A DNA stretch of 64,000 nucleotides from contig NC_089424.1 of the NCBI RefSeq assembly GCF_013426205.1, forward strand, positions 3,906,001-3,970,000. The letters run 5' to 3'. This document shows, one piece after another, positions 10,606 through 22,418 of this stretch; positions within the stretch are counted from its first letter, which is position 1, and each line of letters opens with the position of its first letter. The DNA comes from Metarhizium brunneum (taxonomy: Eukaryota > Ascomycota > Sordariomycetes > Hypocreales > Clavicipitaceae). The notes under the pieces are model-generated. The model was not told the DNA's origin. It saw nothing but the letters and a program-made list of their open reading frames with translations, and searched no databases. A program made the position numbers and the translations under genes.

Positions 10606-11265
10606 TTACAGCCCGAAAGCCAAATACAGTCCGCTCAGAATACTCGACGTCCAGAGCGCCATCTCGCCCCTCTTGATGCTCGGCTTGGCGAAGCCCTTAC
10701 CCAGGTCGAACCACAGGTGCCTCAGCCCGTTGATGAAGTGGTACGCAAAGGGGAACCCGAGGAAGAACTTGACGCCGCCCTTGACGGCGAACGGCAGCGT
10801 GGCAAACGCCGACGCGAGGCTCGCCGTCTCCAGGTGCCACCCGGCCAGCGGCGCGACCAGGTACGCCCCGAAGTAGACGTACGCGGCGGCCGACAGCGTG
10901 CAGCCCGTGATGCGCGTCCACGCCGAGTGGCCCAGCCACGTCTGCTCGATCTTGTAGATGCCCAGGTTGGGCGAGACGGGGCGCTGCAGCCGCTGCTTCA
11001 CGAGGATCTGGTGCCCGTCGTCTTGGGAGATTTTGGCCGTCGCCACGGGTCTTGGGGGGGCAAGAGTTAGTAAAAATACCGTCGTTGCCGGATTGTAGGA
11101 AACGTACCGAGCTTGCATGCCGCCGGTAGCTGCTTTGATGAAGGGGACGAGGCTGGGCCGCGCGCCTGATGCCAATTAGTGGCCGTGTCTTTAGTTACGG
11201 GGAAGAGGAAGAGGAAGGGGCGTACCTCTGCGCAGGGCGGCGATGCCAACCCGCTGAGCAATCAT
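10606..11265 (-). CDS. SDH3: Succinate dehydrogenase cytochrome b560 subunit, mitochondrial
   Basis: 180 residues in three exons. Introns are 11166-11225 (60 nt) and 11051-11107 (57 nt, branch-like TACTAAC). The second has no stop and keeps frame. The protein begins MIAQRVGIAALRR, a basic amphipathic mitochondrial targeting start. Mature-domain landmarks are RPVSPNLGIYKIEQTW followed by TRITG, the family signature region, then three hydrophobic helices, with AYHFINGLRHLWFDLG in the second. That block carries the conserved histidine that ligates haem b and the Arg/Asp residues near the ubiquinone site. As complex II membrane anchor it passes electrons from succinate to ubiquinone in the inner membrane. 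Two CCAAT boxes lie 130-155 bp upstream. Confidence 0.94.
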
Positions 11266-12121
11266 TGTCGATTTCGGGAGTCCTGTTGGTGTTTTGTCTT
11301 GTCGGCGGGCGAGGGCGAGGGTTGGAGGAATCACGGCGGCTGCTTGGCCGTCGGGAATGGCTGCTTGGCGGGCAGCTCGGTTCCCTCGGTCCAAGGCGCC
11401 AATCGGGGCGCGCCAATTCCTCATCTGCGAGGCACGTGATTCGACTCGCCTATATGGATCACGTGGGAAACCCCCACTGGTACTCTAGTTGTGGTGCCGT
11501 GTGGATTGGGTTTTTTTTCTTCTCTTTCCTTTCTCTCCAGATAGTCACGAATGCTCGCTGCGCGCTGTCCTTACTGGAGATGGGACGGCGTGGCCGCACG
11601 GTCTTTGCGACTGAGGGGCTTTCGGAGAGGGATTTGATCCGTCGTTAATCTCGGCACCGGGTTCAGCTGTCCTGGTGCCGTTTCATTTTGAGATCTACAT
11701 TTCGGTGTTGTGATTTTTTTATAACCTGAGCGTGCCGGAGATGCTCATTGGGTGATGTGAATGACGGCACGTGTGATATGTGAATTCTGTACTGGCTGAA
11801 CGGTTGAATAGCCGATGGTGCCTTTCCTCAAGTTGATTTGCTGTCGTTGAGTCACGTCCAATTGCACTACCGCATCCGACAAACAGCATTATACTTGCGA
11901 GAAGTGATGACTAGTATTGCCAATCGGGACGTCCGCAGACGCCTGTAGTAGAGTAGTTTCCAATCGTGATATTGTACATATACCCGCGAGTGTCACGCCT
12001 CGTGGGAGCGGAGACGATTTCCCATTCCTCTCTGTTGCGCCCAAGAAACCAATGCCGCCTTTTAAATCATGTCATATTTCCCAAAACAATGTTACCCCCC
12101 CTCGACTCCTGCCATGCACCT
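11266..12121. other. Intergenic between SDH3 promoter and Zn2Cys6 gene 3' end
   Basis: It holds the SDH3 promoter (CCAAT pair and E-boxes) and, from about 11650, the presumed 3' flank of the zinc-cluster regulator. No further gene was seen. Confidence 0.6.
11399..11417. promoter_or_regulatory. Pair of CCAAT boxes upstream of SDH3
   Basis: CCAAT occurs at 11399-11403 and 11413-11417, 14 bp apart, reading as ATTGG towards SDH3 and lying about 135-150 bp before its ATG. CCAAT boxes bind the fungal Hap complex, a known activator or repressor of respiratory and iron-containing proteins. Two CACGTG E-boxes follow at 11433 and 11460. Regulation is inferred. Confidence 0.45.
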
Positions 12122-14302
12122 CTATCGGAATTGCCCCCCGTTCATATTGTTAGAATTGTCGCCTATCAAGCTGCCGTCGGTTGCCGCAGGAAACCCGCCG
12201 TACCCAAACATACCCACCGAAAGCTGTTCCTCGGGATTCATCATGTCTCCAAACATGTCCCAGTTGACGCTGGACATGTCGAGAAGCCCCCCCAAGAAGG
12301 GATCTACATTTGCACCCTGTTGCTGCTGCTGCACGAGATTTTGTTGCGGCATCTTTGGAGTTTGCGCGCTCTGAAATAGTGCCGCGGACTGCCGTTGAGC
12401 GTCGTTTTGGCCGAATACAGGAGGGGTTGCTCCTGATGACTGTATTGAGGACCGGGAGTCGTATGAAGGTAGAAGATCTCGCAGACGCTGGATGAACTGC
12501 GGTGTTTCTAAATGACGACCAGCTTGCAAAAAGGCCTGCTCACGCAGTTTCCACCCCTTCAGTGTGATTTGGGCCTGGACGGAGTATTGCTTCTGCGACA
12601 TGTCAAATAGTTCCGTGTGATAACCGTAGAGCCGCTCGACGCCCACCCAGCCGCGATCCGCCAAGCTGCCGGTAGGCCGTTGGCACAATTGCCCAGTCAT
12701 GACGGCAAACACGTCGAGCTGAAAATACGACTTGACAAACCAGAGGAACCCACACTCGGTCATGGGCTGATACTGAGCCAGTCTCTGTTCGGTTCCTAGG
12801 ACAAAAATCTTGAACAGATTGTCTTTGGGACCAAAAATCTCGGTGCCATACTCGGGTTGCTCGTGAATTGGCACCATCATGTCTTGAATCCTTCCCAAAA
12901 GCATCTGCCGGACGCCTTTCGCAGCCTTGTGCACGTTGCCGGCATTGTCATCGATGTATTTTTGTTCCATGGCCAGAAGGTTTTCGTCAAGCTCTCGACA
13001 CTGTTGACGGAATTTGGCAAAAATGTTTTGATGCATGGCATTGGAAGCGTCCTTGTCTGGGCTCAGATCTTGTCCCAGGATGGCAGCCTCAAATGCCTGG
13101 CCGTTGTTGTTCTTGTCCGTATGCAGCTTGAACCTATATATTTCATTCATAACCATGACAAACGCCATTTCAGTGGGGCCGTCGCGAGGTTGTATTTTCT
13201 CAGTTGACCCTGGGAAGAGATCTGCGTCGTTGACGTTTTGTGGTGTCTTGGTATCCCAGTGTAGGGGCTGCAGGGACTGGCTGAGGCCAGATAACATGGC
13301 ATACTTGGAGTCTTGGACGATAATCTGCCACCAAAGGCGGCGGCGCATTTCTGTCTCGTAAGGCTCCAGGCCAAGAATCTCGCCATCGCGGTGATATCCC
13401 ATCTTTTGCGCAATGCGGACAACAGTACCAGTAAGCACCCATGCAGCATGACGATCATACCGTCCTTGTAAGCAGTGCTACTCCAGATATTAGTTTTCAG
13501 TACCAGGTGGCGATTTTGATGACAGAAACAGACGTACCATGAAATGAACCAGAGCCTGTAGAGCGGTCATGTTGTAGTTTTTCAAAAAGTTGAATCGTAT
13601 CAAAGCTACTTTTGTTCCGGCCAGGAACTTTTGAATAGCTGACTCCCGGGACATGCCGAGTAGCTGGATGGACTCGGCTTCACTCAAGGAGACAGCTGCG
13701 CTCGTGTAAATAGACAAGACAAGTGCTTGCTGGTAATGTTGCAGGCTGGCAATGTTGGTGGCACCCTCCATGACCATTGGTTGGACGGTAGGGACGTGGA
13801 CCACCTTGAACAGGGGATTTACACGCTCCAAGAAGAGTTGCCATAGTTTGAAGGCATGGATCGGATCTGGAACGAGATCCTCGATGTTGGCAGTGGAGAG
13901 GTCTCCAGGAAAAAACAAGTCGGTATTGTTCTCCGGGGTGAGCTCTTCTGAGCCAAGTATACTTGAGTCCTCGGGATCCTCCGTGTCAACAATATCTCGC
14001 ATGGCTTGCAGCTATTCATCAGTCAGCACAAATCAGTCGGCTCAAGGGCTTCCCGGTCGCTACAAGACCACACGACGGTAGGCAGTCGCACAGCCAGGCT
14101 CGGTTTCATAGCACAATGGCAAAAAATCGTACCTCTTCATATACTGTGGCCCAGATATAGCTGTCCATAAACCGAACACTCCCATCGTCATTGACCATCC
14201 GACATGCCGGCTTCCAATTACTTGAGTTGTCCGAGCCCAAGGGCGTCGGTTCCGATTTATCCGACCTCGCAAGGTGGTCCGTTGCTGGTGTCTCGGTCTG
14301 TT

Positions 14303-14337
<35 letters not shown>

Positions 14338-14741
14338 TGCTGACCCGGAGCAGAGCCATTGGCGTATTGTTTCAGCAGTTCTTCGCATCGCGCCAGACGC
14401 TCTTGAAGGTCCTGGTTGGGGCGACGGCGTTTGCGAGCAGGCGCCGGTGTGCTCGGAACACATGTGACGTTTGCCTAGGGCGGAGTGAGCTTGGAGTTCT
14501 TTGCAATATTCTGCCTCATCGAGGTATCCAGGCTCCCAGAAAGCGGGACCCAAGCAAACAGGTGGGATGAGATGGGGAGGATCCCCCCCCCGACCTTGCG
14601 GCGCGATGGCGCGTGCCGTACCTTGATGCAGTTGGAGCAAGGCGAGTTGCGATCGCATTTGATTTTCCGATGTTGGCAGAGGACGCACGCCAGAATTCGC
14701 GCATGCCTCTGTGGCGCCGCTGGCGAAACAGTTGGTGACAT
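12122..14741 (-). CDS. Zn(II)2Cys6 fungal-specific transcription factor
   Basis: 763 residues in four exons, all introns phase 0: 14475-14621, 14012-14132 and 13478-13537. The first splice is confirmed by the zinc cluster. Exon 1 supplies Cys19, 22, 29, 35 and 38 (CVLCQHRKIKC then CSNC), and exon 2 supplies the sixth, Cys45 (ANVTC), giving perfect C-x2-C-x6-C-x5-C-x2-C-x6-C spacing. A basic linker (ARKRRRPNQ), a short coiled-coil-like helix (LQERLARCEELLKQ) and an 11-proline tract follow. Exons 3-4 contain the fungal_trans middle homology region, with the classical WVLTGTVVRIAQKMGYHRDG and YETEMRRRLWWQI blocks. The C-terminus is Gln/Asn/Met-rich, probably activating. Targets cannot be deduced. 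It is expected to be a nuclear regulator. Confidence 0.9.
14301..14340 (-). repeat. Trinucleotide (CCG)n tract coding poly-proline
   Basis: A pure CCG/CGG run followed by CAACAG lies inside exon 2 of the zinc-cluster regulator and encodes about 11 prolines and two glutamines. The tract is likely to vary in length between strains. Confidence 0.85.
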
Positions 14742-17700
14742 GACGGGGCCCGATTCTTGTCACATACCAGACGGAGCGAAGTAGAGGGCCTGGGAGGGGT
14801 AATCAATGGTCGCAAAAAGGATATCAATAGAGGTCAAGGACCAGAAACCAGTCTCGCAACGGGTTCTGATACTCTGTATAGTCTGGCACAAGGTAGGTGA
14901 CACATATACCGGGTGGGAAAAATGCGACACAAGCTGACGAAGAAGTCGGTTAGAAGTCTGACGTGAGTGAAGCCAATCTGAAGGTGTGGCGAGGCGCTAA
15001 GGCAAAGGGATCCATGTACTCCGGCCGGAGACCTGGCTGTGCGGCGTGCGGCTGGGCGTCGCCTTGAAATGTCCGCTGACGACGGCGAGAGGCAGAAGGC
15101 AGGAGCGAGCGAGGGGCTGCACATGCAAGTTCGAGGGTTGGGTTTCACGGTGGAAGGGGGGGTTGTAAACATAAATGTACACTGAAGATCAACCAAGGTA
15201 ATTTCACGCTTCCATGACAGAAACCAGACCCTTGGAGACGATTCCGCAACGAACGTGGCAGGACATGAGAATTCGGCTGCCTACTCACCTTTGAAACACT
15301 TGGGCGCTGCCTGATCCGTATCTCGAATTCGAGATCTCAATCTCTCAATCGCATGCTTGGCGACATGTCTCCTCCACCGACGTGGACATGTACGGCGGGG
15401 GTCCCCGATATAACAGGGCCTTGGAGGCAACATCAAGGCACATGGAACCCAGGCGGCTTTGGTGGATCCATGATATCAAAAATCTCCTTTTCTGCTTTGC
15501 ATCCATCCATCAAGCGTCGAATACATACGTCAGCCACGTATGTCAGCCCGTCGCCAACTTAAAAAGGTGAATACGGCATCTCGACAGACTTTTAGAACGG
15601 ATCGGCTAGGAACTGCGAGAAAATGAAAAAAAACCGGCCTGGGTCACCCGGTAGAGTCATCGGTCACGCGGCCTGAATGTCAACAGACCTGGTACGAAAT
15701 GGGATCGGAAGCCAGACCCGAAAGCCAAGCAACCACCGTGAATGGTGGCTGAAGCCAGGGGCCAATCCCTCGGTCGCTCGACTTGGGCATCTCGTTCTGT
15801 AACGAGAATGTGACGCAACGGCACTAGACTGTTTGCCTAGTCTTTCCAAATGAAGCCTGGCCGTTCCGTCCTGACGCATCTGGTCTGGGGAACTGATAGG
15901 CGGAGCTTAGTATGACTCGACATCAGTGCCAAGCGCTTTTGGGGCTGCCACGACAACCCCATCAACTACGAAATCAGTCATCATGTTGCAATCGTGCTGC
16001 GGTGGACACGGCGTACGGAGTACACAATGCTAAGACGAGGCTTTGCGATGGAGGACCGAGATGGCTGCCTACTTGGGTTCTTGTGCGGAGATGACACCAG
16101 GTGGCTTATCAACCAGTTGCTGAGCAAACGAGGCCCCGAGCGGCTTTGGTGGACTTGTTGCGGAGGAGACAGGACGGTAGGGCTAGGAACTCCGCCAGCT
16201 ACCAGATGGCATGCCCTTGCGGTTGGCTGCGGGAGATGCTCCGCTACTTGGCACAGACCGGCAGCATCGAGTTGCAAACTTTATTCAACGTTGAACATCT
16301 TTCAATCTTCTTTCTTCCAGTAAAGCCCCACTAGAACCGAGAGATTGATATGGAAACAACCCGAGACCAGTATGTCGAGCAGAGCTGGGCAAGGGGTTTG
16401 AAATTTTGTTGCCTTGAACAACCTGGTCCTGCTGCCTGGGCCAGGCATCACGGCGGATCTGTTGACCTGTTTCGAACAGTTGGAGGCGCCAAACATTGAC
16501 CATCATTGCGTGTCATGGCATACATGTACTGTGACAGGCGAAATGGGTGTCCCCAGTGGCCTCTTTTGTTGAACAAGGATAGTAATAGCGGGGCTCCTGG
16601 ATTTGAACTTCGTTCATCAGCATCCTAATGCAGTCAAGGACGCCATGGTCGGCCGACGCGTGGCTCTCGAAAGCGCTTTGCGATTTGCAAGTGACATTCC
16701 ACGATTCATCGAATCACTACAAGGCGGCGATGGAGAATGATTCTCGTAGAAATGTTGTGATTTTAATGTACGTAGCTTTTGGCGGCAGTTCAAAGTTTTT
16801 TCGTTTTAGACTAGATTCACTATGCGATAATAAATCAGAGAACTGCAGTGTAACACGTCATCACTGCTAGCGATTGCTTGTGATACCTCAGAATCCACCC
16901 TCGGAATCCACACTCATTGCTTGTATGTGCAGAGGCGCTTGAGTCTTCAACTCCTCCGCGATCACCTGTCTTTGTCAAGCGCTTATCCGGCAAATGTGGC
17001 CTGTGGAACTGATGATCAAAGCTCCCTCTTCTACCCCAAATCAAGGGGGGCACATACCTCGGCCCCCTGCATGATGGCGAAGCCTCTCCATCGACACTAG
17101 CCATCTCTCCAAAGATTCACCAATTTCTCATCTAGCACTCCTTTACAAGATACCGAGCGACTTCAAGCGAAGACTCTGTTAGATTGTCGAATATTACGAG
17201 AACTAAACAGATATCACAACAAATAGTCCATATAACCAACCGAAACTCTTGCGCTTGACATGCGAATATGCCATCACAGAAGACTCCCAAGATAATGTTT
17301 TACGCGCTTTTTTTTTAACTCAATCGGCTTGCCAATGAAAGGAGATGTTGATTCATCGTGCAAAGAAACAGAAGCAAAACACGAGGCGAATGTTTCCACC
17401 ATAAAGTTCGTGACTGTCTTTGTCCATGCAAATAACGGGAGAGTCAGACTCTAAGCCAACCTTTCTTGACTTTGGGCTATTTTCCTTCCTTATGCTATTG
17501 GTAGCTAGTTTTATTTGTCCGACAAAATCAACCTCTACTCGTTGTACTTTACTTACGCAGTCTCAAATATGCCGTCAGATGGCTTGTTTTACAACCACAC
17601 ACCCGCGAGCTGCTCGGAACAGCACTCGGCTCAACCAACACCTTCTCTCCTAGGCTACGAAGCTCATTGCAAAATATGGTGGGCAGGGTGTATCGACCCA

Positions 17701-18754
17701 TGGTGAAATTTATAGTCTCAAGCGCCGAGACACAGCAGGCTCGGCTGTGACAACAGCTCGGAGGCTGGCTTCCAGTCTGGAAAACACCCGAAGCATACCT
17801 GGTAGAACCGCCGACACCTTTCCCCACCGGCAGGGCCTTTTTTCCAACAGTCTGGTTCTATAATCGTGCTCAGGGTATGGCAGTTGATGAAGTCACTACA
17901 AGTATGTGGCGCGGGTAAGAGTGTTTGTCACAACAGGCTCGAATGTTCTCTTGCAAAACGGCAAGATAGCCTAAACCAGATACTATCCATCGTGGATCCC
18001 CCCAAAAAAACGAGGCCAAGAGCAATGGAACTCAACGCTTCTTTTGAATGGATTTCAAATTTTCAACCCGAAAGACGTCGGAAGGTTACACACAGTGTCT
18101 TGGGGACAGGAGGCCGCATCCCCCCGTCAGAGTGTCGTCCATGTAAGGCCCAGAATATTGAGTCGCTGGGTAATCAATCGCTCATGGGAGTATGGAGGAC
18201 CACACAAGCTAGCCAAAGGGGAGTAGGCATGGCCAGTAACTGTCTCTTGGTTCGTGCTATATATAGTAGTGTCGACCATGAACGCCGGTAGTTCGAACTG
18301 ATGGCACTACTATATGGGTCAGTGGTCGAACTTGGTATCAACTGTGTCCAACTGCGAGGCCATGTTTACTAGAATGTAGCTTTCAGTATCATTGGGAAGA
18401 TGTCTTTTAATTACGATAGCGTTTAGCGCCACGCCATTGATTCGCAGGGCTAGGGATAACTAGGTTCTTGAGAGCCGATCGGAGTGCAAGTTTGCTCTGG
18501 GATGTGAGAGTAGGCAAGGTAGTTGTTACAAACAAGGTCAGCGAGGCATGGAGCCAAAATGTTGGCGAGGTTAATCTCCTGATGCGCAGGAGACAGTTGG
18601 CTGCCGAGATCTTGAGGGATGAGTCAATCGACATGTTTGGACAAGGTTGGAAGGGATGGTGCTACCCCGTTATTGAGGCATGTGAATATGTATGAAGACG
18701 GCTTGGCAAACAGAAAGTCGTAAATTGTCATCACGATATACGTGGTGAAGGGCA
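14742..18754. other. 4-kb intergenic region
   Basis: Upstream side of the zinc-cluster gene and downstream side of MOD5. I found no protein family, tRNA or large repeat. One dispersed 9-mer (TACGGAGTA) sits at 16014. Frames such as those at 15994-16334 and 17866-18291 lack recognisable domains and coding-like structure. Confidence 0.5.
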
Positions 18755-20281
18755 TCAATTGGAAAATATCGAGCCTATATCCGGGCTTGACGCTCGTGAT
18801 CCATCAGGGTCGGCTGATTCCTTAGCCTCGCCCCCTTTTTGCGCATCAACAGCAACGAGGGCTAGTTTGGTCTTCTTCTTCACCGCTCGTCTATGCCCCA
18901 CGCTCTTTACGTGCCTCTCCCATGCCTGCTCCGTCACTAATACCGTCCGACACATGTCACATGTTCTCTGAATCGGTGTCTCCTTGGGCCTCAACTCAAG
19001 CGCACCGCCGAGGACTTCTCTCGCCATTTCAGAAATGTCCACCGCCGCTGGCCGTTGCTCCCCTTTCAAAAACAACTCCGTCAGCTTCGCCGCCGGTTCG
19101 ACTACATTCGTCTGAAGCCGAGACACGTCCGTGCTATCAACTAGATACAAGCTGCTGACTGCTTCAGGACCCTCATCCTGCAGCCGGCGCATTTGTTTGA
19201 TGCGAATCCATTTCGTCTGGTAGTTTGCGTAACGTCTCGTTGCGGTCTTCATGTCTTCCAGGCCAGATAGCTTCAGCTTCTCGGCTTCCGTAGCATCTGC
19301 CCCTGCTTCGAGGGCGTTTAGATATGGTTCGAATTGCTTATAGCCTATAGACTGCCATATCCCCTTTGTCATGTCCATTTCTTGGCCTGTTTCTCTGGAT
19401 TTTTTCTTGAAGGCGTATAGCTCATGGACCTCGTCTAGAAGCCCGGAATTGAGCATCTTGTCACACCGCGTGTCAAGGCGCTCGGTAAGAATTTGCCTGT
19501 CGGAATAGACCCAAAACAAAAGCTTCTCCCAGGGTGTGGCGGGGATGTCTCCGCTAGCAGCGGCCGCTTTGCGCGCCTCTTGCTCAGCATAGAACTGCGA
19601 GGCCGGCTTCCCTGTATGCAGGTAGATCTCTAGCGACCGCAGGATTTTGCGGCGGTCGTTGGGGTGCCACCTTTCTGCCATGACGGGATCGCATTTCCGG
19701 AGCTCTTCTAGGAGAACTTCTGTTGACTCTTCCAGAATGGGGAATGATGCGGATGGGCCTGTTTGCTGGACCTCATCGAGAATGACGTCGGTGAAGAGTA
19801 GAGGGTCGACATAATATTGTGTTCCACCCACGAGGATGGGCAAATTTCCCCTAGCGCGAATTTGGCCGATGACTTTGTTGGCCTCGCGCTTGTAATCATC
19901 CACGTCCCAGGGGAGATGGTGAAGGGGGATGTGGCCCAGGAGATGGTGAGGGATGCCTTTTTGCTCGGCTTGGGTAATTTTGTTGGTGATGATGGGGAGC
20001 CCTTTGTATAGCTGCATGGCATCCGAATTGATTATTTCTCCTTTAAAGCGGGTTGCGAGCTCTACAGCCAGCTGTATGACATGACGTTAGATGTGAGTAC
20101 GAATACGCCATGCTGGTATTGAGGCGTGTATAACTTTTGAGTGTGTCTTGTCACTTACGTCTGATTTGCCTGTACCAGTTGAGCCCAGCACTACCAAGAG
20201 TGGTTCGGCCGGAGCTTTGCTATTCGCCATGGTTGAAACATTGCGCCAAAAGAGTTGACCCAGGCGACTGAGAATTGGCAT
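18755..20281 (-). CDS. MOD5: tRNA dimethylallyltransferase (isopentenyltransferase)
   Basis: 479 residues in two exons with an 87-nt intron (20072-20158). Splicing joins the P-loop GSTGTGKSD to LAVELATRFKGEIINSDAMQ, restoring the family's N-terminal block. The enzyme transfers a dimethylallyl group to N6 of A37 in tRNAs reading UNN codons. Visible landmarks are the ATP/pyrophosphate P-loop, INSDAMQLYKGL, the PILVGGTQYY strand, and the C-terminal zinc finger CDMCRTVL...HVKSVGHRRAVKKK typical of eukaryotic members. Two in-frame starts exist. MPILSRLGQLFWRNVST (ATG 20281) looks like a mitochondrial presequence, and ATG 20230 gives a cytosolic or nuclear form, as in yeast MOD5. The gene is divergent from SEC61. 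Confidence 0.93.
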
Positions 20282-20744
20282 CTGAAGCTTCCTAAGGGTC
20301 CATTGGCGGAGCTGCGCATGTAGTAATATATGACGCCGAGAAGCACTTTCAACTTGTGAGTGACAAGTTTTCAAGTTGCAGCACAAACTCCCAGTGACCC
20401 CACCCAAGAGTGCCTCCAGGCTAGAGGTTTGGGTAGCTCCTTCCCGCTAGGTACGTAGCCCACAACCCAATGATCGATGCGGCTAGGCTCTGGCTGTGGA
20501 GTCAGATCACGTGCCGTCCTCCAACAATTTTGGACTGGACACATCTACATTTTGGGACACGAGGCCTTGAAGCCAGATTGCCTACCTCCCTTTCCCAGTG
20601 CCATTTCGCCCATCATCTTCTCCTACCCACATATAGGGCTCGTTGCCAGCTCGATTTCTTTTCCTCTCTTTCTCTCCCTGGATGAATTAGTCTCGTCCTT
20701 TTTGTTCTTCGTCCCTTGTCCCCTCTGTCCTCGCAACCGCCGCC
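20282..20744. promoter_or_regulatory. Divergent promoter region MOD5 / SEC61
   Basis: 463 bp separates the two start codons. It contains a CACGTG E-box at 20508-20513 and a strongly pyrimidine-rich stretch at about 20580-20730 just before the SEC61 start, a common feature of highly expressed fungal genes. Confidence 0.5.
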
Positions 20745-22418
20745 ATGAGTTCCCGTAAGTAGTTGGATAATCCTCCTGTCTTCCCCCTCGCGACACGGTT
20801 GGGGCCAGCGGCTTTTGGAAATGGAGCTTGTGAGCTCTCCCAGACCCGATGCTCGTGCCTCAACAAGACCAATTGGCGCGCAATTGGTTTGCGACGACAT
20901 GATGCTAACGCGCTCCATGATTGGACAGTCCGATTTCTTGACTTGGTCAAGCCGTTCGTGCCGTTCCTCCCTGAGGTCCAGCAGCCGGAGACCAAGATCC
21001 CCTTCAACCAGAAGATGATGTGGACTGCTCTGACACTTCTGATATTCTTGGTCATGAGCCAGATGCCCCTGTACGGCATTGTCTCGTCAGACAACTCCGA
21101 TCCTTTATACTGGCTGCGAATGGTCATGGCCAGTAACCGAGGAACATTGATGGAATTGGGTATCACCCCCATTATTTCTTCTGGCATGGTCTTCCAGCTC
21201 CTTGCTGGCACCCACATGATTGATGTCAACCTCGACCTCAAGTCCGACCGCGAGCTTTACCAGACAGCCCAGAAGCTCTTCGCCTTCATCCTGTCCGCTG
21301 GTACCGCCACCGTCTACGTCTTCACTGGCCTCTACGGTCCTCCCTCCGACCTTGGCGCCGGCATTGTCTTCCTGCTGATTCTTCAGCTTGTTGTTGCTGG
21401 CATGATCGTCATTCTCCTTGATGAGCTTCTCCAAAAGGGCTACGGTCTTGGCAGCGGCATCTCCCTGTTCATCGCCACCAACATTTGCGAGTCCATCATG
21501 TGGAAGGCCTTCTCCCCTACCACAATCAACACTGGCCGTGGTCCCGAGTTCGAGGGAGCCGTCATTGCCCTCTTCCACCTGTTGATGACCTGGCCCAACA
21601 AGCAGCGCGCTCTCCAGGAGGCTTTCTACAGACAGAACCTGCCCAACATCATGAACCTCCTGGCTACCATCTTGGTTTTCGTCGCCGTCATCTATCTCCA
21701 GGGTTTCCGCGTCGAGATCCCCGTCAAGTCTTCCCGCCAGCGTGGTGCGCGCGGCTCTTACCCCGTCCGCCTGTTCTACACCTCCAACATGCCCATCATG
21801 CTGCAGTCCGCTCTGTCCTCCAACGTCTTCCTGATCAGCCAGATGCTGTACTCACGCTTCTCTGAGAACCTCCTCGTCCGTCTTTTCGGTGTCTGGGAGG
21901 CCTCAGATGGCTCTGCTCAGCTTCACGCCGTTTCTGGTATCGCCTACTACATGTCTCCTCCTCTCAACTTCAAGGATGCCCTTTTGGACCCCATCCACAC
22001 CGCAGTCTACATCATCTACATGCTCGGCGCCTGTGCTCTCTTCTCCAAGACCTGGATTGAGGTCTCCGGCTCCAGCCCCCGCGATGTTGCCAAGCAGCTC
22101 AAGGATCAGGGTCTTGTCATGGCTGGCCACCGCGACCAGAGCATGTACAAGGAGCTGAAGCGTATCATTCCCACTGCTGCTGCCTTTGGCGGTGCCTGCA
22201 TTGGTGCTCTTTCTGTCGCCAGCGATCTCATGGGTGCTCTTGGCTCCGGAACCGGTACCCTTCTCGCTGTCACGTAAGTATCTAGCAAAGAACTACCCCG
22301 CAACAATCATGAAGACGTCAATTGAAGCTAACACTGACCCAGCATCATCTACGGATACTTCGAGATTGCTGCCAAGGAAGGCGACCTTGCTGGCATGAAG
22401 GGCATGATCATGGGCTAA
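20745..22418 (+). CDS. SEC61: Sec61 translocon alpha subunit
   Basis: 476 residues in three exons. Exon 1 is only ten bases (ATG plus two codons and one base). Introns are 20755-20928 and 22274-22342. The protein starts [20 protein letters not shown], as in fungal Sec61 alpha. It has about ten membrane segments, the plug region ([19 protein letters not shown]), the conserved cytosolic loop [30 protein letters not shown] that contacts the ribosome, and the C-terminal [12 protein letters not shown]. It forms the protein-conducting channel of the endoplasmic reticulum with the beta and gamma subunits. Length matches yeast Sec61 (about 480). The tiny first exon with a comparatively long first intron may aid expression. 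Confidence 0.97.

Noticed and set aside
16570..16640. Possible minus-strand tRNA suggested by TTCAAAT in a T-loop-like context
   Set aside because: The flanking bases do not pair as a T stem, and no acceptor or anticodon stem can be drawn.
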